NCBI GenBank assembly: GCA_029962745.1
Contig: CM057153.1
Span: 36,995,662 to 37,059,661 of the forward strand
DNA from: Echinometra lucunter
Lineage: Eukaryota; Echinodermata; Echinoidea; Camarodonta; Echinometridae
Length of the DNA: 64,000 nucleotides
Reading direction: 5' to 3'
The first letter of the stretch is position 1. Each line of letters opens with the position of its first letter. The translations under genes were made by a program, and so were the position numbers. Of this stretch, positions 10,851-22,727 are shown in pieces. A model generated the notes under the pieces. It was not told where the DNA came from, searched no databases, and was given only the letters and a program-made list of their open reading frames with translations.

Positions 10851-13723
10851 ATCAATGATATTTTGGAAAAAAACTTTGTTCTATAACTATATTTTGGTTT
10901 GAATATTAGAAGAATTTCTTTATCCATATGCAGTGAACGTATCTTGTTGAAAAATATAAGTGACGAGGTACAGGAATGATATAACTCTTGGAAAACCTTG
11001 ATATCTATTTCCTTGATTATCTTGAAAGTGCCGAAACAGAGAAACGCAGTTTTACCAAATTACAGCCGAACAAATCGATAGCTTTTCATCTTGCAATTGA
11101 CTTAGAAAATTACAAGAACACAATGTAAGTCTAAAGTCTGAATTAGTACATTAGAAAAAAGTGTTTTCATGTTCACTTTCTTTTTAAAAACCCCTTCTGT
11201 TTTTGTTTTTTTCATTTTCACATTGTTTATTAGATGAGAGTGTTAGATGGAAAGTGTTCAGATTATTTTTTTCATTTGAATATTCTTAGTTGAGTTTGTC
11301 AGCCACAACACAAAAGATATCTATCCATGACAGCTAAAATCATTGAAGAAGATCTATTCTTACCATGTGATTTCTCAAAATGCAGGTATTCCATAACAAA
11401 ACTTTTAGGGCCATCCCCCATATGTCTCAAAAACATTTGAAAGCCTTGAAATCTACTTTTTACAGTGAATCCTCTTCCCAATACTGCGCACTACCTTTGA
11501 AACGTTTTTGGAGGGCTAAATTTTATACCGGTAATCTTTTTGGGCTTTATTTCGATTGTAGTGTTCCGTTATTACTCTTGCCAGTCCATTTTTCTGTCCA
11601 TAATAAGATACCTGTGCAATCTCTTCAAAAGTGAGACAAAATCTCCCCTGTAAACAAGAAGTATTTGCAAGACAGATTGCATGTTTGGTTTGATCCCGAT
11701 CGCTTCCAGTTATACCTGTGTGATATTTTCTTTAGCCAACATTCTTCAATTGAGGACTACTTACTGAGACACCACTTTACAAAATCGAGAACACATACAC
11801 CCAAGAGCAAAGTTCTTCCTCTGGAGGAGTTAAAATATTGTCCCAAATCCTGCTGAATTTGTAAAGGAAGCAGTGGTGATTGTGTCTGATTGTGTTGCCT
11901 TGTTTACAGAGATCTCGAAATCAGACCAATCTATTGAGCTAGATCAAACAGACAAATCTTTATTGTCCAGCTTCTTACCAGGGCTCCTATTATTTCTCTC
12001 AATAGAACATAACACATGAGATACAATGAATCCTCTATGAATACCAAGATAAGAACAAAAGTGTTTGATAGGCATGTAATTACCCCCAGACAACTTGTTG
12101 CAAGCTATCTGCATTACCCCCAATAGATCATGAAAATTGGATATCTATGAATAGATGGAACAAAAGCTGTGATCATGATGAGGCTGTACAAAATACTTTT
12201 TATTACACTAGTTTGGAAAAAGTATAGACCTATATCACACAGAATAAGAACAAAAGTATTTGATAGACATGTAATTACCCCCAGACGTCTTTCCTTGAGC
12301 TGTATGTAATACCTCAGCATCAGCGAGCTTTACAAAGACCGAATCATTAGTTCCACAAACAAAGTTATTTACGCTTTACGCTAGTCTTTAATACTAGAGC
12401 ATATATCAAACATCTCATGATTTATTGGGTGCATTCTTTGAATGGATTATCCTTTCTGAATGGAGTATCAAGCCCCTAATCTGTGGATAGGCCTTGATAA
12501 GTGGTACTTAATTCCCTGTGATAATGATCATTATCATTATCATTAAGCAGGTAGCCCTATTATCAAATAGATACATGCCTGTAATTCCCCAGAAATCAAA
12601 CTGAATTGCCAACCAAGTCTGGTGTCTTATTCTGAAGGCATCATTGCTCTAATTGATAATGGGCCATTTGAATTTAAATTAAAAAAAATATGCCGTTCTT
12701 GGCCTCAAGTAAGTGTTTAACACACAGCTTGATAATTTCTGTAATGAAGCACACATGTTGGGATATATGTGCAGAATCATAAGGACTTTAACAGAACTTT
12801 CATATAAATTGTTATGGGCCCGGACTATACTGATATTTGCCAATTTCACACCAGTACATCTTTGTACAGTCAGTGCATTTGACATGCTCATAACATGTCA
12901 TACATGTGTATTTCTTTTGAAAAAAAATGAAGCATGCAAGGTGTACTATCTGAATTTCTGCCTTGTCACTACTGTGTGTTTGCAGTTACATTACTAAAAT
13001 AAAAAGGAAATTTCTTTGATGATGCTCATGTATATACCCAATGGCATCGAAAGAAATTTTAAAAAAGGGTTGAAAATAACAGACTCATCTGCAGTATGAA
13101 ATGATTCATTAAAACTTCCACACAATTCACCAATTCACAGACTTAGGTCAGTCTTCAAGATATAAGGGGGACATCCAGTTTTACTAGATGATATAAGACA
13201 CGATGTCTTGACATGCCAGTGGTACATGTAATTATGTAATCAGTTGAGTCACAAAAGATTTCTTCTTTCCTGGCTGAGGAGTTACGCAGGAAGATGATCC
13301 ATGCTGCAGTCCGAAAGTGGCTACTCTGATGATGACCATTGCAGCAGGTGCAGCTTGAATTGCTGTATATTTATGGTCTTACTCATATAGTCTTGCCAGG
13401 CTAAGATTCATGATGAACAAATATTGTGCAAAATGGTATTTTGAAATACCTTTGACCTGATTGTGATGGAAAAAAAGAGTCAACGTGATCTACATAAATT
13501 ATATGTGTATTTCAATGCGTCGTCACTTTTTGTTTTGTAGCTCCGGATTTAATTAATGGGATAGTATTTTTTAAAAAGCTTAAAAATAGTACAGCTGTTT
13601 TTTTTAGCTTTATATAATTCATGATTAAATAGTATGTAGGGCAGACAGGCTTCCATGTGAAGATACAGTATGTTTGCCAATGCTTGGTATATTTTAGAAG
13701 TTCTGCAATCCTGTATTTAAAGT
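10851..13723. other. Non-coding stretch with one dispersed direct repeat
   Basis: No exon recognised. The only structure seen is a ~42-bp direct repeat at 12050-12091 and 12245-12286. Confidence 0.5.
12050..12286. repeat. ~42-bp direct repeat, two copies 195 bp apart
   Basis: The segment ATAAGAACAAAAGTRTTTGA followed by TAGRCATGTAATTACCCCCAGAC occurs at 12050-12091 and 12245-12286 with a couple of mismatches. Confidence 0.8.
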
Positions 13724-14026
13724 TGCCTGGACTTGGCGTATAGATGGAGTTTCATTCAATGCTTGCGAAAGTCCCACAGGGCAGCACCATGACAGTTTGT
13801 GAGTCTCGGCAAAGTTTTTTTGGTAGGCTCGCTCCCTTGTATGCATGCATTTAGTGACATGCATGTAAGTTCGGCAGAAGGGGATAGGGGGCAAGGGGGG
13901 CATCTGCTCACGTAATCACGATACTGCTACACGAACAGTCAAACTGTCATGGTGCTACCCTGTGGGATTTTTGCAAGCATTGTATGAAGCACTGTATGAA
14001 GTGCCATCTACACACCAAGTCCATGC
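13724..14026. mobile_element. Foldback MITE with ~80-bp inverted arms
   Basis: The left arm (about 13724-13805) reads TGCCTGGACTTGGCGTATAG and continues to CCACAGGGCAGCACCATGAC. The right arm is its inverse, with TGCATGGACTTGGTGTGTAG at the tip and CCACAGGGTAGCACCATGAC inside. The spacer is about 130 bases. The right arm carries a small extra duplication of a GTATGAAGC motif. No coding capacity. Confidence 0.75.
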
Positions 14027-14735
14027 AAATTTAATGTTCAGTAAGAGAGTATTATGTCAATGTCTTTTCTTTCCCCCTTTTTTGTGCATCCATGTTCTTT
14101 GGTCTTGTTCTACTGTTTTAATAGTTTCCAATATTGGAATATTGAGCAAATATATCATCATATAATTTCATTACTGTATATTGTACCAGTATGTCTTCTT
14201 TGTATTTCAAGTTATCTGCATCATTTAAAGTTGTGGGCACTTCACAGGCCTACGTGTTGTTGAATGTGTCAATACTGCATGAGACAAAGACAGAAAAATG
14301 TTTAATATTTTCCCCAAAGATTGAATTTTGGCAAACAAATTATAGGCCTACCATGAAGGATATATCTGGTTGCATAGTGATACTGCATTTCCTGAACTCT
14401 GTTTCATATAATTGGGCAAGTGGAAATTCATAAAGCAGCTAGTATTTGCTCATGCATGGCTTTCAATGTGGAATACTCTCTCTCTCTCAAGTGATTAGGA
14501 AAAGTAGTTCAACTGAACTGATAAAAAAATAATCTTAAAAAGTATCTGTATAATTTGGTATAATTACCATTATTTTTTATGTTATATTCTCTCATAATGA
14601 ACCTTTGTCTATTTGTTATGTGTTATGTTATTTTATCTTTTGCACAAGTTGCGCCTCAAGCATTTGATTATCAAGTGGATTTGACACCTTACAAAACTTG
14701 TTACTTCTATTTTAATTATTATTATCATTATGATA

Positions 14736-14770
<35 letters not shown>

Positions 14771-15138
14771 AGTGATGATGATTATGATGATGATGATGAT
14801 GGCAGTGGTGGTAATGATGATGATAATGATGATGATCATCATTATTATTATTATTGCTGTTATTATTAACAATATTTCATTGTAGATTTTTTTTTCCTGT
14901 CCACTTTCCTCTGTAATCTGTTCTTCCCTTATAATATATTTACTCACATTGTTAATTAGTGTACCCTGGGTGGATAATGATGTACAACTAATTCTTTGTG
15001 TGTAAAGCCCTCCATCTTTCCTGAATATAACTGTACTAAACTTCAAAACTAGTTGGTGTCAATGTGTTCTGTAAAACAATTACTTTCTATTGCTAATGGT
15101 AGAAAGCTTCTTTCATATTTGCTAATCATTGTATCCCC
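14027..15138. other. Non-coding stretch with a GAT/ATT microsatellite
   Basis: Intronic or upstream sequence leading into the FN3 exon. A trinucleotide tract at 14716-14870 is the only clear structure. Confidence 0.6.
14716..14870. repeat. (GAT)n/(ATT)n microsatellite
   Basis: ATT and CAT units change into a long imperfect GAT array and then back to ATT. One frame reads poly-aspartate on one strand and poly-isoleucine on the other. Neither has gene context. Confidence 0.9.
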
Positions 15139-15190
15139 TTGTTTATTCCTTTCACCCTCTTATCTCTCTCTCTTTCTCTCTACCCCGTAG

Positions 15191-15508
15191 TCTTGGATGA
15201 AAGCAAGTTGTTTGGGGAAGTCCCTGATGCACCTGTTAGCTTCAGTGCCACACCCTACTCCACCCAAATAATCCTTCGCTGGGACCCTCCTTCCAATGAC
15301 TCCTCCCCCGTCTCTCACTATCTCCTCACGTACGGTGAGGAGATCCCCTCTGAGGTCCTTGTCATAAAGTCTGAGGTCTCGCAATATACCTTGCCGGATC
15401 TCAAACCTGGCACCGACTACGTCTTGTCTCTGAGAGCTTCCAACGAGTTTGGATCCAGCGAGCCACTGTTCACCGTGGCCACCACCACAAATACCAGTGA
15501 TCCCTCCA
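15191..15508 (+). CDS. Internal exon encoding one fibronectin type III domain (probable multiplexin-type collagen gene)
   Basis: The exon is preceded by a strong pyrimidine tract ending TACCCCGTAG and followed by the donor GTAAGT at 15509. Its 318 bases carry two bases of a split codon at the start and one at the end, so it is a symmetric phase 1-1 exon, common for extracellular FN3 modules. The peptide begins LDESKLFGEVPDAPV. It shows the FN3 landmarks: the proline-rich start, RWDPP with the core Trp, a YLLTYG strand, YTLPDLKPGTDYVLSLRA with the conserved Tyr, and a closing TVATT. Potential N-glycosylation sites are NDS and NTS. FN3 modules occur in many proteins. The assignment to the same gene as the TSPN exon at 63291 rests on shared strand and compatible phase. 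An alternative is a separate adhesion or guidance-receptor gene, since the YG...P...Y..L..G..YV.SL.A.N pattern also occurs there. Confidence 0.85.
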
Positions 15509-18500
15509 GTAAGTCCTTGCATGGATACCACCTATCCCGGTGTGCTATGCATGTCCTTGTCATCAGTATGCATCGTCATGTCCTTGTTCTTATCTAGGGT
15601 TCATTTGAAAGTGATCTGCATCCCTGCATCGTCAAGTCTAACTTCATTTTTCATCTCAGTTTCTTTCCGTAACTTTTCTCACTTTGTCCTAACAGGTCAT
15701 TTACATGTATGTTTCACCACACTGCTCTGGAATACGTAACCTATAGCATTGTGTATAAACTTAACAAATCTACCAAGGCACAGAGCATAATTTTGTGTTC
15801 CAATTCATTGAAATATGCACTGATATGAATAGTTATGGTATTGTTTAAAGTCCATCAGCACACTATAAAACTAGAAAACTTTAACAACCTTTGATTATTT
15901 TGATCTAACTTTTACAAACTTTTAAATTTGAGGCAAAAACTCTGAGCATTGTGAAAAATGCAGTGTTGGAATGCAGTCACATAGAGCTCAAAACATTTTC
16001 ATTTTAACCACTCCCAGAATTCTCTATTTTTTTTACAGTAATAAATGTAAGAACTTGAAAGGAATGCATGATGTATGGAAATTGATCCGTCTTGAATGGA
16101 TTCACATTGTATACTAACTTTTGATATTTTAACCATGTGTCATTGTTCTGTAAAAATATTGTGGATTGTAAATAATATTTGTTTAACACATATGTGCCAC
16201 CCTTCGATTGAAAACACATGTATATTCCAAATGAACCCTAATTACATATGTTTCGTTTTCATGTCTACTTTATTTAACTGATGTGAACTTCATGCGTTTG
16301 TAACCATCTCACTTGAGCTAATGATATTTGAACTAATTCTAATATTTTCTTGTTATAACTTTTATTGTTCCTGCATGAAGATAATTTGTGGTTACTTTGA
16401 AATGTTATTACATATTGCTCCTTTCTTCCCCCAAAAAAGTTTTCTGCTATTACAACTATGAATAGTTCATATTTTCTCCCTAATTCCTCATTATGCACAA
16501 AGAATTTGGGGTAATGAAAAGGTCATATTGATTGTTCTATAGATGCAAAATGTATGGTGTCTGAACTGGAGTGCAAAAAAATAAGCATATACAGGCCTAA
16601 GATTATGCTATGTCCTCAATTGAACTTTCATGGAAATGTGTCTGCAATTACTGCAAGCATGTTATATTTGAAATTACATTCTATTTTTACCCTGCAAGTA
16701 CAGATATAAACACTGTCACACATGTACTTTTAATTTAGTAGGTTTATGTCTGTAGTCCTGTCCATGGAATTTCTTGTAGTAGAATAAGGATACCTTGTTG
16801 TGGTTAGGGGTGGACTGGTCTTTGGCAGGAAGCAGAATAAACCACAACAAAGATCCCAAATGCAAATTGTCAGAACTAATACAGCGAGTGTTACAAACGT
16901 AATTGCTCAGTCTTATATTTGGTAGGATCTCCATACCACACTTTGTCCTGGGCCACATTAGGAGGGGGCAACAATCAAGTTTTGACCAAAATGGGATGTG
17001 AAAAATTGTGGTGCTTTTGGGAAGGTAAAGAGAGGTTTTTCATGGTACTTCACTAATATTCCTGTTGCAAAAAGAGGGACTCCAGCAATGGATCTTGGGT
17101 AGCTATGTTCCAGAATTCATCTAAAATGGAAAAAAAAGAGTTGACAAAGGAAAATGGGAATTCCTCAGTTTAAACATGCAGAAAACTTCTGTCATCTGTA
17201 CAAAGTTAACATGTTTATTTTATCGAACACTGCATTATAACTGTGTCCCTCTAGCCATTTCCTCAACTCTGTAATAAATCAGATTATTTCTCCCTTATAG
17301 TGCTTGTCCTTACCTTAGGTCAAAGGTCACTGCTGGGGTCAGACACAGTCACAGCCATTTTTATCATACCCTTGATGGTTATCATCTGTAAATCATAAGA
17401 GAGATTTATAAGTTGTTTAGACATGGGTAGTGATCTATGGAGATGCTTGCCCTCCTGAGCATGCCATGGAAAGTTTGACTGACAAAAGGGGAGATAAAGA
17501 GGAAAGAGAGATAGTGGAGAAAAAAATGATAAGGAAAAGAGAGATGACATCAAATAGCTGGCACATGTACATGTAGGCCTATTTCTTGGTCCACATAGAA
17601 CAGTACAGGACCATGTCAACAAGTTTTGTTCCAACTTCCCTCTCTCTACCAATGTGAAACATGTGCTTTGACTTGGAAGGAAAGATAAAGGCAACAGCAC
17701 CGAGATGAACTTGAAATATAGGTCATAAGGAAACAAGTTCACAAGGGTCAACATCTGATGGAAGTCTCAAAACCAATTACTTTCATAAAATACTTCCACT
17801 CAGACTGAAATGTGTGACATTCATGTTTTGCCCAGAAATATGATAGGTTTGTCAATTTAGAATCTTTAATCATGTAATAAACCAATATTTTTAAGTTTTA
17901 CCATTACCTGCAAATTTATAATCTTTGGACTCTTATGTTTCAGCTGTTATAAAATTTTAAAGACAAATTGTCTGCAAAATTGGTTTGACCTGCTCCCTCT
18001 CATTTTGAATGTTCTCATGATGCCTTTGATTGTTGAGGATATCGTGCAGTTGCTGAGCAGTAAACCGGATAACAGTGCTTGATTCAAGTCGAAACCAGCC
18101 CTCGGGCAATTGGAATACTGAAGATATGAAAATATGTAGGATGGGATTTCAAGAGATTTCCGCTTGGTAAGGTAATCCCCAAACATTCTGAAGTATGTCC
18201 AAAGTGACGTTTTGAAGAGAAGTGTCCTTTCCTTGTCCCTCTTATCATTTCTTCTTCTTGGAAGCTAAAGGACTTTAACTCTGTATAAGGATAGGAGCTA
18301 ATGTCCTTCTGGCTCTCACCATCTGCTTGGAAGTTTTACCACTCAGCCTTAATGCATTCACCATCATACTTAAGAGTGTATCCTTCTTTCGTATGAACTG
18401 TTTGTGGATACCCTACATGTACTTGGGTTTTCTTGTTGAGTGAACATTCATTTTTGGCAGAGTATTTGATAACATCATCATAACAAAAGTGCCATGTCCA

Positions 18501-19094
18501 GTTGAAGACAGTTTATAACTAAAGCCTTTTATGAAATTCATTTCTTGCTGGACTTGGAACATAATTATTCAAATCTTACTGGTACCTGGGATATTTGCAA
18601 TGTGATGTAAGCATGATTATGATTGTTCAAACAAAATTGTGGTGTTCTTTGCATATAAGGGCAAGGTAATAGCAAAAAGAATGATGAGCTAGAATGGAAT
18701 GCACACCAAACTACTTTTGTCCTAAATTTTAGCATCTTTAGTATGAAAATGTGAAACGGTCATCTTACAATTTTGGCAGTTATTATAGCTGTGAAGGATA
18801 ACTTAGAAGTTATACCATAGTTTGTTCCACCCATGCAGATCCAAAGTAATCAGAGCTTCTGTAATGAGAGCCCAAGTGTACAAACCACAATGGTCATTAA
18901 CACAATTTATGGCATCCATGTTGTCCCTGTTCATATCCTGATTATTTCCTAATCTCATTGTGCTCCAGGCCCCCCTGCTTGGTAATTTATTGAACAATTA
19001 GCTGCCTGATTCGTAGTGTACCTGCTTGCTTTGGTGCTGACCCGCTAACTACCGACTGTTCAGATTATCATAGGTTTGATACAAGGACCATCTG
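15509..19094 (+). other. Intron following the FN3 exon, first part
   Basis: Starts with the GTAAGT donor. AT-rich sequence without a recognisable exon or strong repeat. A 144-codon open frame on the - strand (17320-17754) has no recognisable domain and no splice context, so I treat it as chance. Confidence 0.55.
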
Positions 19095-19229
19095 GGGAGA
19101 GTTTCATGAAGTGTCTTGTCAGTGATTTTCGCTGACAAATTTGCTCTCAGCCAATCAGACGCAAGGATTTCAGTAGCTTATAACAGTTCTCAGTAAAAAT
19201 CATTGACGACACTTCATGAAACACTCCCC
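19095..19229. mobile_element. Small MITE with TTTCATGAAGTGTC inverted ends
   Basis: The left end GAGAGTTTCATGAAGTGTC and the right end (inverse of GGGAGTGTTTCATGAAGTGTC) form an inverted repeat that continues into GTCAGTGATTTT and GTCAATGATTTT. The element is about 135 bp. I recall TTTCATGAA-tipped elements as common in marine invertebrate genomes. Confidence 0.7.
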
Positions 19230-21298
19230 TGGTTCCATAGGCAATGGGTATGTTTGTATTTTGAAATCAGTGTAAAATATCCAGGCCTGCATGAAATTTT
19301 ACCTAGAAAATTAGATATTGACCATGTACTCATTACAAGGGATAGCGCAATCCAGGGCATGTTAGATCACGCCACCTCTAAGGTGAGAATGCGGCGACGT
19401 CATTTGGGCACGATCCAAGGAGGTCGACAGCGATTCCGAACCGGACCACCTCTAGGGGATAGTCCAGGGGAGATAGCGTGATCCAGAGCGTGCCAATTCG
19501 CAGTTTACTGTGCAGAGAGTACTATGATAGATCATGCTACCATCTGCAGGTGTGAACCCAGTCTAGTAATGAGAACAGGGTTATTGAAGATGATTATTTA
19601 GGTTAATTTTACTATGAACAAGAAGGGTACTGATGTCAAGTTCAAAGCTTTAGTTTTATTGGCAAATTTTATTCAAGGAGTCAAAATTCTGCACAAGTGT
19701 TTAAAAAATAGATATGTAAAATGGAAACAAAGACCTTGAAAATGTGTATTGGTCCTACATGTATGGTGTACCTACTAACTTTATTGGCCTTCAGGCCTAC
19801 AATATTGTTTCTCAGAAAAAATGTGAAAATGAGGACATGATACTTTGCTGAGAGTTAACCTAAAATGTCTGGTCTTGGTAACTTTGACCCCAAACCTTAC
19901 AAACAAACAAACATTGTTCCTTTGAAAGTCTCATCTGACCTTCATTTTACCTTCAGATGTTAATGTTTAAGATGTGTTTTTAAAAGTGACATGATAGATA
20001 ACCTAGATGTTAAAGGACATTGGTTTTCATTGTACTTTCACTATAATTTCTCAAAGAATAGAAGGCTGTACAGATAAAATCATTGAAATTTTATCTTCCT
20101 TCCTCAATCATGTGGATGACCTTCAGTCCACTTTGTTCATGTCAGTAGAAAAAGTCCAATATAGGTTTTGCAGATTATCAACAGAGAAAGCTCAACTATT
20201 GATATACATTTTCAAAAGTGCTGTAAATTCAAAATTCATCCTGGTAAGGTCAAGAAGTTTGAGTTATAATTATTGCTATGTCTGGAAAAGGCAGAAACTT
20301 CTACTTCTAGACCAGTGGCTCTAAACAGTGGATCATTGGAGGGAGACTGTTGTATTGTTTAAAGAAGATTTCCTTATTTATAAAGCAATTTCCCCAGATG
20401 ATTCATTCATTGCAAAATCTATTCCTTTTCTCTTAGAAGTAAACATTAAATACTCCATGCAGAAAAACTTGTCTGAAGTGTGCAGAGACACTTTGAAGTT
20501 GTTTTCCTGTTTCCAAAGAAATGTGCTTTCCGGTAGTCATTTATTCAAAGACCTTTTATCAAGTAACGATTTAAAGACCAGACAACAATAAAGCAAGATT
20601 TTAACAAAAACAAACCAAACCATTGTTTTCTGCTTTCTGGGATAGACTTCCAGGCCAGACATTTGTTTGTTTTGATTCCGTTTCTTATACTGCTTTCAAT
20701 CCTTGTGAACTTTGAGCACATTTTGACTTCCACCAGTGTTCACTTCTAGTTTAAAAAAAGGAAAATATTTCAGAAATGACAGTTTTGTTTCAGTACGCTC
20801 CTTTTTTATAATTCTTTTGATGTTTGAAGTTGAACCATGTATAGGCTATAATTCTATAAGTTCCCTTTGTTCATGCATTTGTTCCTTGATTCTTCATAGG
20901 TTGGGGGATTCCAATCCTGGAAAGGAGATTGCCATCTGAATGTTTATTATTAGACCAAGCAGAGAAAGTGGAACCGAAAAATGCTATTGCTGTGAATTAT
21001 TTGTTGATCTGTCAGTATCTAGCAGCTCAATTGAGACAGCCCTGGCAGGGGTGAGGAGGTAAATCTTGTTTCAGTCCCATCCATGATTGCCTTTCATTTA
21101 TCAGGTTTCGGCAGCAGCTCTCATTTTCGCTCTCCTATTTTAGACCAAATTGATCCTGGTGAAAGGAATGATGTTAGCTGTGTATATACAAAGTCAGGCA
21201 GAAATGATCTTAAATTGTGATCTGTTTTACATCACATACCTCATCATAAACATTAGAAATTGGTTAACTCCTTACTTTGAGAGCTGCATGTTAGCTTA
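19230..21298. other. Intron sequence with one interrupted open frame
   Basis: Mostly featureless. The frame at 20007-20591 is listed separately. A degenerate repeat of GATAGCG..ATCCAG words occurs near 19340-19490, too eroded to classify. Confidence 0.5.
20007..20591 (+). pseudogene. Possible decayed open frame, 195 codons with one internal stop
   Basis: Two open stretches in the same frame, 20007-20321 and 20325-20588, are separated only by a TAA at 20322-20324. The translated composition is rich in Leu, Ile, Phe and Lys, with no domain, signal peptide or catalytic motif I recognise. There is a stop codon just upstream of the first ATG. It may be a transposon or gene remnant, or chance in 64 kb read in six frames. 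I lean towards chance. Confidence 0.15.
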
Positions 21299-21804
21299 TG
21301 CCTAATAGTTTACATTTCATGCACCTGGGTGACATGCGATGAATCGTTTTACGATTTTGCAGGCATCGTAGGGGGCTGTGGGCTACGGCGTTTGTGTTTA
21401 CATTATTTACAGTCATCGTGCCATATTTTCTGTACTGGCCATCGGGGGCAGGCCATGGGATGCCAATACAAAGGCTGCCCGGAGATTTTACGGTAATCAT
21501 GCAATCTCAAAAGACTCCCCACGGAGCCCGTGCAGAGGATGTGCAGTGTCCGTACAGCTGCGAGGGTTCCGTGCGATGCCTGTGCAGGAATTGTGTAATG
21601 CTGCCTACGATGCATAGAGGCTTACGATTTTTCAAATTTTGTAACCCCTTGTGATACAAAATCATAGAGGCTGCGGACCCCGTGAATCCGTTCAGAAATC
21701 TTACGGTTGCCGCCTGCCTCCGCACGAAGGCCATACGGATAGGGGGTTACGGGCAGGATACGGGCTCCGTACGCCGATCGTAAGCCAAATGTAAACCAGG
21801 CATT
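21299..21804. mobile_element. MITE family C, copy 2
   Basis: Tips ATGCCTAATAGTTTACATTT (left) and the inverse of ATGCCTGGTTTACATTTGG (right) match the family C element at 7853-8941. The interior again carries repeated ACGATTTT, CGTACAG and CCGTGCGATG words on both strands. It is about half the length of copy 1 and lacks the nested block. Confidence 0.7.
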
Positions 21805-21922
21805 AGCAAACCAGATTGGCACAAGCGTGTTCAGAACACGGACAATACAGACAACAGTATGCATTTCACGTTCTTTAAAACGTTTTTTTCTTGCCACCAC
21901 GTTTTGCTAAGATACCATAGTA

Positions 21923-22098
21923 CAGTGGAAACTCGGTATGAAGAGATCTGATATAACAATATTCCTGATATAACAAGGTAATATTTCAGTCCCACCTCTT
22001 TATATTCTTTTGTTTTTTAATCCTGATATAACGAGATTCCTGTTATAACAAGGTAATTTTGATGGTCCCAAGGACCTCGTTATACCGAGTTTCCACTG
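21923..22098. mobile_element. pogo/Tigger-like MITE with TA target duplication
   Basis: TA at 21921-21922 and 22099-22100 brackets a 176-bp element whose ends are perfect 17-bp inverted repeats, CAGTGGAAACTCGGTAT. Similarity continues inward with AACGAG and ATATAACAAGGTAAT words. The CAGTSNAACTCG-type tip and TA insertion are characteristic of the pogo/Tigger branch of Tc1/mariner transposons. No transposase remains. Confidence 0.85.
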
Positions 22099-22304
22099 TA
22101 CTTGTATTCATACCTGTAGCCATTGCATGGGATATAAAAACCTCCAGCACTTCAAGAAACGAGGAGAAAGAGATTGGTTGATGGAAGGTGAAGGTGAGAT
22201 CAGAAGAAGGAGATGAAATTGAAGAGAAGACAGTGAGGAGTAGGAGGATGAACATTTTCTTCAGTAGTATTTGTGCTGCAATATAATTGAACCTCAACTG
22301 ACAT

Positions 22305-22523
22305 TATGGTGGCCCTGAAGTACGCTCGACAACAGGTCATGTGCGACGTGAATTTCAAGGCCAGCTTTGCGTCCCAATTGCGAAATTCGCATCCTGGGTC
22401 ATGAATTTTGTGCCACAGGTCACAAATTGCGCGACTAGGACGCAAAGTTCACATCACAGGTCGCGAATTTCACAAAGTTCACAAAGTTGGTCACGGAATT
22501 CACGTCGCACATGACCTGTTGTT
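22305..22523. mobile_element. MITE family B, copy 2 (right end lost)
   Basis: The left end TATGGTGGCCCTGAAGTACG and the internal words ACAACAGGTCATGTGCGACG, TTGCGTCCCAATTGCGAAAT and ACGTCGCACATGACCTGTTG match the element at 5989-6260. After CCTGTTGTT the expected terminal GGGCCACCA is missing, so the right tip is deleted or diverged. Confidence 0.7.
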
Positions 22524-22598
22524 ATTTGGTGACCTTACACTTGCTCAGGCTACATTGGTCCATTGGTTCCTGGTTTATTTCATCAAAGATAATAGTTG

Positions 22599-22633
22599 TA
22601 GGGTTAGGGTTAGGGTTAGGGTTAGGGTTAGGG
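22599..22633 (+). repeat. Interstitial telomeric repeat (TTAGGG)n
   Basis: TAGGG followed by five perfect TTAGGG units. This is the telomere repeat of most animals, here embedded in an intron between two MITEs. Confidence 0.95.
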
Positions 22634-22727
22634 GTTTATTGTTATTTCAGGATGAGAGCTTTGATACATGATTGTAGTAAGGAATTTTCTTTCTGTAGTA
22701 TACTGACTGCATGTCAAGAGCTAATAA

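Noticed and set aside
14579..14869. Poly-aspartate open frame
   Set aside because: Generated by the GAT microsatellite.
17320..17754. 144-codon frame on the - strand
   Set aside because: No domain or splice support; hydrophobic, Ser/Leu/Phe-rich composition from pyrimidine-rich DNA.
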